Part shown: one piece after another, positions 56,907 through 64,000 of the stretch
Layout of the letters: each line of letters starts with the position of its first letter
Numbering within the stretch: the stretch's first letter is position 1
Origin: Galerina marginata
Lineage: Eukaryota; Basidiomycota; Agaricomycetes; Agaricales; Galerinaceae
NCBI GenBank assembly: GCA_023014335.1
Contig: JAECYW010000001.1
Span: 2,108,001-2,172,000, forward strand
Length of the DNA stretch: 64,000 bases
Direction: 5' to 3'
The notes under the pieces: generated by a model
The model's database searches: none
What the model saw: the letters and a program-made list of their open reading frames with translations, nothing else
What the model was told of the DNA's origin: nothing
Translations under genes and position numbers: made by a program

Positions 56907-59900
56907 ATGGGAAACGTAAACGAGCTCCAAGAGCGAGAACCTGACTCGTCTCAGGAACTTGAGCAGCAAGGAACGCCAGTTTACTCGGACTCAGACGCGC
57001 AATCAAGTCCCGTCCCGGTATGTCTCAAAATGTGAGAATCCATCCAATACCTGACAAAATGGCCTTCACCTTTTAGGAGCGAGAAGAATCCGACTTGCCT
57101 ATCGAATTCGTGAGCAATATTTGGATCCTCAGATGTCCCTGGTCTGACATCCTATAGTATTTCACTGGCGCCTCGAAAGTGCAACCTAGGGCCTCCTTTC
57201 CGGAACCAGAAAGAGCAGAACTTCGCTCTAGTCCACAAGCTAATATGCGCCATGGTCACTTTCAGGACTTTGTAGGGGCAGATGATATGTTACATGCTAA
57301 TCCTAACGACGAATTCGACGATTCTGTGGAACAAGCGCCTGAAAGCTCACGAGATGATTCTTTCCCGCTGTCCGACTCTGCCATTCCTGCTTCCTTTGAC
57401 ATACTAGCCGAAAATAATCCAGTTGCCGACGATTCTGTTGAAGCATTCGACATTGTGCGAGAGGATTCGTTCCCGTTGTCAGACTCTGCGATTCCTATGT
57501 CCCTTGCTTCTCCGTCCGAACCTGACATGGTTATCGACAATGCTGCTGGACCAGCTCTCGAAAATTTGCGAGACGGTTCTTTCCCGCACACCGACTCTGA
57601 AATTCGTTTGCGATTCAAACCGTCCGAACGTAGCCCAGTTATCGGTGACTCGGCAGGGCCAGTGCTCGAAAGTTCGCTGGATAATTCTCTCCCGACCGGT
57701 CCTGCATCTCCTATGCCATTTGATGTATTGTCTGAACCTAGCCCAGTCGTCAGCAGCAATTCGGACATCTTCCACACTCCTGATGTTTCTCAGCTGGATA
57801 TAGAGGAAGGACTTCCTTTCATCAACATAAAAGTGCGCATTTATTTGGGTTCTTCATACAGAAATACGACTCATTTGCCGTTTAGGCTTCGTCTCCCGAG
57901 CTTACAGTGGATCATTTAGACGATAAGGTCCAGGAAAACACTCTACAAGTGCTACCAACTCCCTCTGAGCTCAAATCGGATATAACACCCTCTACGGAAG
58001 TTGTCACACCGACTAGGCATGAGGACGAGGAACTAGTGTCTCGCGGAACCGGTCATACCGTCGATATGTTTTTGCCTTGCTCTCAAACCACGTTCTTGTT
58101 GGATTCTCCGAGCCTTTCCACTGAGGACCTCGTTATGCCACAAGCGACGGTTGACGGCGCAGCCAGTCGGGAAGAGGTATCCATTCCACCATTTTTGTTA
58201 CGTTTCTATTCTAACTTTCTCTCTCGTCACGAAGACTTCTCCCAGGCTGGCAGCTTCCTCCTTGGAAAACCAATCCGCAGAACTTACTCTACAAGTGCTG
58301 TCCATTCCAACAGAGCTCAAAGATGATATGGTATGCCTTCCAGAAGTTGTCGCACCAGCAGAGCATGAAACAATGGAACGCGAATCTCCTGGACTTGATC
58401 AAACTGTCGACGATTTCTGGCCTTTCCCTCCAACAATTTTGCCACATGACTTGGATGATTTATCAAGCTTTGCCATCGAGGATTTCGTTATGCCAGACAT
58501 GGCCATCGATGGAACACTTAGCGAAGAAGAAGAGGTGACCATTTCCCTATAATCGCTTCTAACTCTACTTCTGACCTTGCCTTCAGCTAAATTTTGCTCC
58601 AAATACATCCATGGTGGTAGAGTCCGGCATCCCATTCCCTCCCCTTGGTGCACTGCGTAAATTGGACGAGACGGATATAGATGACGATTACGAAGAGCCT
58701 GCAATTCCCTCAGCTCGCGACCAAACCACTGCAACAACTCTTGAGCCTCCTTGTGTTGTGTCTCACGAGGCTCTCAACGAGTGGACATCTGTTGAACGGG
58801 TCCCATCACCACTGGCGACATACAGCAGACGAACCTAACTGGGCTATTGCCCCAGATGATCCAAAGAGGCCTGCAGTTACACCAACAAAAAAGCCTCGCC
58901 AAGGCGAACGCCGACGCTGGAGGGCGGCGTGGTAAGCATACCAGGGGTCAAAATACCATCCAGGAGCATCGAATGCTAGCACCTACGCTGAGTCGAATTC
59001 TATCGACATACAGCCGTCAGTCGTCCAACCATTTCTGGAAACCAATATTCCTTTACAAATTGGAAACCCGATCAAAGCTGCCACGCCGAAATTATCACGT
59101 CCAAAGATTTTTGCCCAGAAGAACGTCGGCTTCCAGATCGTACCCCTGGACCGAAAATTCACACTGAACCAGTCCAGATGGCAATGCCATGACCCAGGCG
59201 CCCGTGTCGAAGGCTGAGAGTTATAATATCAGTAACTTGGGGGCTTTCGTTCCAAAAACACTGTCCAGTTATGGAAAGCATAGTTCCTTTTGGGGACCAG
59301 TTGCTACTGGGTCCGAAGGGAAAAGATAGACGAGCTCCGCGCCGGTCGGCCCCCTGGCGACGGACTACCCCTGGTTGTCGGTGCCATCGGAACCTTCGTT
59401 GCATCCCACCACTGCTGGAAAAGAAGTCCCAGACATTTTATATCAGTCGTCTCCCAAGGTTTTACAAGGTGCAAATGAAGAATCCGCCGGACTTTCTATC
59501 GGATTAAACAAAAAAATGCCATTGAAAGTCCAAATTCTCTCGTCGTCCTCCATGATATCCAATACTGCCCCTGAGGTATTAGGTAATTGACATGGCCGTC
59601 CTTGGAAGAAGAGATGAGATTCCACGCAACCGAACGTCCTCTATTATTGGCGACCAAAGAGGTCATCAGACCGAAGCACTCGAACGCTCCTAATGGGTTT
59701 CTTCCACCATCGTCGAAACAAGGTCCCGGCTGCCTGCCTGTCACCGAGTCTGATGGTCTGATGGCCGTTAGCAAAGTACGGTGTTCACCTTTTGACGACA
59801 CCATCGCCAGTGGTCGGGGAAACATACCTGCCAAGGTTAATCTCCCATCCAGGCCTTCCGACTGGGAAGCGTTTTCACGAGATCCAGGGCCCCGAGCCGC

Positions 59901-60516
59901 CTTCCAATCCGGCATTCCTGTACCGACTAGGACTTCATTGAGCAGAAGCAATAGCCTGGAATTGGACCCGTTCTCACAGAGTTCGATTAATTTTGCTCGT
60001 TTCTCGGGTCAAGAATCGCAAAATTCTCCTCTCGGTAATGGAACTGTTTCCTCAGGACGACCGGCTCTGCAAAGACCTCTACCTCCGAAGCCCTCAAGCG
60101 GCCCGCATCGGTCAACCTCTCAAACGTTCACGCTGCGACGGGAAATCGAGCCTACGGTTTACACTCGTGGAACATATTCCCATCCAAATGCCTTTACAGC
60201 AGCAGAAATCCGGCCTTTTCTATCCCATTATTTACCAGCACCGAGTGATGATGTCAGACGAGCGATATCGAGGGCATCACGCAACGAACAAGACACTCCC
60301 TTCCCTAGTGGAGACCACCGTGCTGGCGATTATCATGATCGGCTGAGCTCAACTTTTCCTTCTGAAAACATACGACCTTCTCCTACTTCCTTCGTTGGAA
60401 ATTTCCAAGAAAACAATCCAGCGCCTAACCCCCAAATTTCTTATACGCGTGGTCATATTCCGGCACACCGCTTCGCGGCTTATCAACCCAGGGATGAAAA
60501 GAACGGCTTGAACTAA
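56907..60516 (+). CDS. large disordered repetitive protein with duplicated exons; frame broken in the 3' half
   Basis: Exons that phase cleanly: 56907-57017, 57077-57109, 57158-57832, 57886-58176, 58235-58534, 58587 onward. Exon 3 holds four acidic repeats of about 36 aa (see repeat entry). Exons 4 and 5 (97 and 100 codons) are copies of each other. After 58790 the frame shifts: removing one G of GGG (58798-58800) joins the sixth exon to DEPNWAIAPDDPKRPAV. An intron at about 58932 leads to STYAESNSIDIQPSVVQPF. Further shifts and an in-frame TAG (about 59325) follow before the last open block, 59587-60516, which is Ser/Pro-rich (RPLPPKPSSGP). The protein would be about 1100 aa, acidic and disordered, with a basic patch (PRQGERRRWR). 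No known domain. It may be nuclear; function unknown. Confidence 0.55.
57311..57745 (+). repeat. four tandem copies of a ~36-codon acidic repeat
   Basis: Units begin DDSVEQAPESSRDDSFPLSD, DDSVEAFDIVREDSFPLSD, DNAAGPALENLRDGSFPHTD and GDSAGPVLESSLDNSLP. Each is followed by a short hydrophobic stretch and a P-V or D-M-V-I end. The first two copies are closest to each other, so the array grew by local duplication. Confidence 0.75.
57886..58586 (+). repeat. tandem exon-plus-intron duplication
   Basis: Exon 57886-58176 (291 nt) with its 58-nt intron, and exon 58235-58534 (300 nt) with its 52-nt intron, encode parallel series. They share TLQVL...PTEL/PSEL, EVV(T/A)P, (T/Q)TVD, (T/A)(I/E)ED(L/F)VMP and a terminal EE just before a phase-0 GT donor. 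The copies are clearly diverged. Confidence 0.75.
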
Positions 60517-61301
60517 AAAAAGGCTAGGGCTATTGCCATACGGACACCTTGCGATACATGATAACCACACTTTACTTTCGCCTTTTTATAATACACATCA
60601 GTTCGTAGACATAGGCTTCATTCATGATTCAGTGTACCCGAAAATATTCTTAAGAACGATTCTCGAGAGGGGTAGCGACGGACAATCTCGATCAAATGAT
60701 GCTGTTCACGCAAGTACTTATAGAGTGACGGCCAGGTTTCTCGTGGGAGGGGTCAATTACCCTCACCATATGCATCTTGCTAGTTGATTCCGTGCGGTGT
60801 CACTTGAGTGGACGGAACGTGAGTAGCTGCTGCATACGTTCTGTCATCCTGCACAAAAATTAGGATGTAAAATAGTGGGACAAAACCGTGTCCATGTCTT
60901 GGAGGTTAGGACTTGACCGAGATCACATATTAGATCAGAGATGATTTAGTGATACAATGCGGGTTGATACGAGATCGAGGTATAAGTACAATTGGATAGC
61001 AATTGAGACGTAGAACAGAAATCGTGGAACGAAGATCGATTGACATTGAAATTGTCCAGTAACTTGGAAGTCCTTGACGACGTGGACTGGAACGCGTAGT
61101 TGTTGAGTGGAGACTGCGAGGCGGTCAACACTCGCTCATTGCTTCAAGCAAAGTGGGTCGAAAGAATTGGCTCTAATACCACCGGACGATAAAGAAGAAC
61201 GAATGCCTGCACCGAAGAAAGAAAGACAGTTAGACTTGGACATTTGCACTAGGTTGTTATCGTTAGTCTGGAATTTATTTGCAGCGGGTAGAACTATATA
61301 C
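60517..61301. other. convergent intergenic region
   Basis: The space between the 3' end of the repetitive gene (+) and the CAP gene (-). An alternative last exon of the CAP gene may lie at about 61176-61196. No other gene is supported. Confidence 0.45.
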
Positions 61302-61904
61302 TTACGGTGCTTGTCCTATGACATTGCCAACAGGGTTATAGAAGCAAACATAAAGTGATGCAGGCCCAAGGGATTTATCAAAAATCCCATCGCATTGGGA
61401 GACAGCGCAGCCTAATTCCGTCGTGGACTTCCACACGACTTGGGTGAAATGAAGGTAGCTAGGGTTGGCTGGGTTGTATTGATCTACAATGGGTTGAATG
61501 TAAAAATTATGATGCCGTCCAAAGGGAAGCAACATACCTTGATCTTGCACAAACGACGCTACTGCAGCTGTTATGGAGAAATCACCAGTGCCAGCTGCGA
61601 TGTTTTCTCCGTAGAGCTCATTGCTGAGGACTCCGTTCGTGGACCTGAATTGACACTGATCCGCCCAAGTCTCGGCATTCTGTGCTAAGGTAGTTGACCA
61701 CTGGAGTGCGGTCGCGTTGTGCTCCGCGCGTATAGTGTTGTGTGCGTCCAAAAAAGCATCGATTTGGCGAGTTGTACCGCGACTGAAGATGGAGTGGAGA
61801 GGGGGAACGTGCCGTCGGAGCAAACTTGGGTAGGCTCGGACAAAAAAGCCCGGGAAAAAAGATAAAACGGCGGCGAGAGCAAAGAAAAGGGTAGACGAGA
61901 ACAT
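61302..61904 (-). CDS. secreted CAP/SCP (PR-1-like) protein
   Basis: Model of 182 aa. Exons: 61904-61538, 61483-61302, with a 54-nt in-frame intron. The N-terminal 24 aa (MFSSTLFFALAAVLSFFPGF) are a signal peptide. The CAP domain has its family motifs: FLDAHNTIRAEHN (first His), GENIAAGTGD (Glu), the HFTQVVWKSTTELGCAV block (second His) and the C-terminal YVCFYNPVGNVIGQ, with three to four cysteines. CAP proteins of fungi bind sterols or lipids and are secreted or in the wall (Pry proteins in yeast). The stop TAA overlaps a perfect GTAAGT donor; splicing there to an acceptor about 110 nt on would swap the last residue for about ten others. Confidence 0.9.
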   Translation of the reverse strand: MFSSTLFFALAAVLSFFPGFFVRAYPSLLRRHVPPLHSIFSRGTTRQIDAFLDAHNTIRAEHNATALQWSTTLAQNAETWADQCQFRSTNGVLSNELYGENIAAGTGDFSITAAVASFVQDQGMLLPFGRHHNFYIQPIVDQYNPANPSYLHFTQVVWKSTTELGCAVSQCDGIFDKSLGPASLYVCFYNPVGNVIGQAP

Positions 61905-62480
61905 ATCGAATTGAAAAGAGGGTAGTAAGGAGCGGAATCGGCGAGCTGAGCAAGCCTAGAAGTGCGTACGACACACTGGCAGTGAACGGACGAGAGAAGG
62001 TGGTAAAGTTTCCTGTTTGGACCAACAGTTGCCAAGGTCATTCCGGCCCGGGTGTCTATCGGAGTAAATTGACCGATTGGGTCAGAGTCAACTCTGTCAA
62101 ACGTACTCTGGGCAGTTCATGTATCTTATTTTACGCTCCTTGGACACGTTCAATCACCCTAAATCTGTCTCTTTGAACATCTAGATTATTCGCGTCAGCG
62201 ATTTTCTACTTTCAAGGAGGACATTGAATAAAATTAAGCAATTGGAAGGTGAGGTCGACGCCTAAATTCGGGACAACGCCCGCCAATTATGTCAAACGGT
62301 GGACAATACCGAATTGATAGTTAATAGAGGTTTGCGGTAAAAGGTAATGCCGGATAGAAGATGACCGACGCTGCGAGGAATCCCCGGAGACAGAACCGAG
62401 GAGTGTGAAAGGATTGCAATATAGACAGGCCAATGCATTTTGGTCACTCTTTCTGTTTCATGTCAAAAGCGAATGCGTAG
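61905..62480. other. intergenic region, same-strand genes
   Basis: The promoter of the CAP gene and the 3' UTR of the prefoldin gene. No gene is seen. Confidence 0.45.
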
Positions 62481-63025
62481 TCATTGAACTGGTCGAATAT
62501 TATATTCTCGTTTAAATGCGTCAAGATCTTTTTCTTTGGTTTTGTACTGTTCGGTCAGATTCGCCATGACCTTTCGTATCTGACGACCTTGATTAAAGAC
62601 GCGAATTTAAAGGGAACAAGTTAAACACACCCCGTCACGATTGGTCTTGAGAGCAGGACTGACATCCTTGACAGTTCTTTCCACAAGAACACCGCCGATG
62701 AGACGGAAGCACTTCCGGTCAGGATCTTCAGCCAGAGCTTCATCTAGTGTCGTGAGGACAAGACTAGGGAAATCGCGTTAGACAACAGGATTTTCAGGAT
62801 CATGATAGGAGACACCTGTGCTCATCAGCTTCCGATTCAAGTTCTCCGATTTTTCTTGCCAGTGCTTGCAGCTCATTTTGTAATCGGATGTAGGTTTGCT
62901 GGATCTCTGTCTAATTGGAATCAACAAGTCAAATAAGCAGGGATTAAGTATCACATACCCTGATCTGACAAAGGAGTCTCTTTTGCTTTCGATTTTGCTC
63001 CTTTTGTTGCTGCGGTCGAGGACAT
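62481..63025 (-). CDS. GIM4: prefoldin subunit 2
   Basis: A beta-type subunit of the six-part prefoldin chaperone that hands nascent actin and tubulin to the CCT chaperonin. The model is 129 aa. Exons: 63025-62959, 62906-62816, 62763-62631, 62579-62481. It is a coiled-coil hairpin: helix 1 TYIRLQNELQALARKIGELESEADEHSLVL, the beta loop DRKCFRLIGGVLVERTVKD, and helix 2 GIRKVMANLTEQYKTKEKDL. Two acceptors need care: the first intron ends at the later AG (ACAG at 62907) to give DQEIQQTY, and the third at GTCAG (62580). Confidence 0.95.
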
Positions 63026-63167
63026 GGTGGTTGAATACTTTGAGTTACAATTGATCTGATTGGCTAATTAATATTATGGTGTGACAAGCGTGACCCTTGC
63101 CTTTCCGTTGTTGGTCTCGTAAATCCACATCGTTCCGCCGTTGCTGGCATCGTCGACGCTCTTCTTC
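63026..63167. promoter_or_regulatory. very short bidirectional promoter, prefoldin 2 / NDUFS8
   Basis: 142 bp between divergent ATGs, assuming the NDUFS8 start at 63168. Both genes must draw on the same stretch for their core promoters. Confidence 0.45.

Positions 63168-64000
<833 letters not shown>

Overview
This window is nuclear DNA of a filamentous basidiomycete, most likely an Agaricomycete. Genes lie close together on both strands, and nearly every gene is split by 47-60 nt GT-AG introns with CTAAC/CTGAC-like branch sites. The recognisable proteins are fungal: beta-1,6-glucan synthesis protein, fungal glycogen branching enzyme, LEU2, a Yvc1-type vacuolar channel, a Grr1 F-box/LRR protein and serine-rich RhoGEFs. 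No bacterial operon, tRNA, rRNA or CRISPR array is visible.

Layout. 0-0.5 kb: end of a GRR1 gene (+). 1.5-10.2 kb: two different RhoGEF genes facing each other tail to tail. 10.4-10.9 kb: a small terminal-inverted-repeat element in the promoter side of the second RhoGEF. 11.4-15.6 kb: RING/coiled-coil gene (-) head to head with glycogen branching enzyme (+). 15.9-19.1 kb: LEU2 (-) head to head with NOB1 (+). 19.2-23.0 kb: ARPC3 (-) head to head with a 21-exon YVC1 (+), followed at once by an unrecognised gene. 24.2-28.0 kb: PSF2 (-) head to head with haspin (+). 28.4-30.9 kb: KRE6/SKN1 (-). 32.3-38.4 kb: F-box gene, four-finger C2H2 factor and a USP deubiquitinase (all +). 38.6-42.1 kb: mitochondrial-type PP2C (-) and a broken serine/proline-rich gene (+). 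42.1-46.7 kb: gene-poor stretch with coding-like scraps. 46.7-48.6 kb: ACT-domain CASTOR-like gene (+). 48.6-51.9 kb: gene-poor. 51.9-56.2 kb: unknown gene (-) and a membrane-anchored SDR (-). 56.9-60.5 kb: a repetitive disordered-protein gene (+) with duplicated exons. 61.3-64 kb: secreted CAP protein (-), prefoldin 2 (-), and the 5' part of complex I NDUFS8 (+).

The genes are mostly housekeeping: Rho and Arp2/3 control of the actin skeleton, cell-wall glucan, glycogen, leucine, DNA replication (GINS), chromosome segregation (haspin), 20S pre-rRNA cleavage, ubiquitin turnover and respiration. They do not form one pathway. Many are arranged as divergent pairs sharing 140-400 bp promoters.

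A feature of the whole window is that several otherwise intact genes need one extra base removed, usually inside a short homopolymer, to restore the reading frame (NOB1, PP2C, F-box gene, and the genes at 40.8, 51.9 and 56.9 kb). This looks more like uncorrected long-read assembly error than mass gene death, but real breaks cannot be excluded from sequence alone. Exon limits were placed by hand from splice consensus, phase and family knowledge; no alignment was run.
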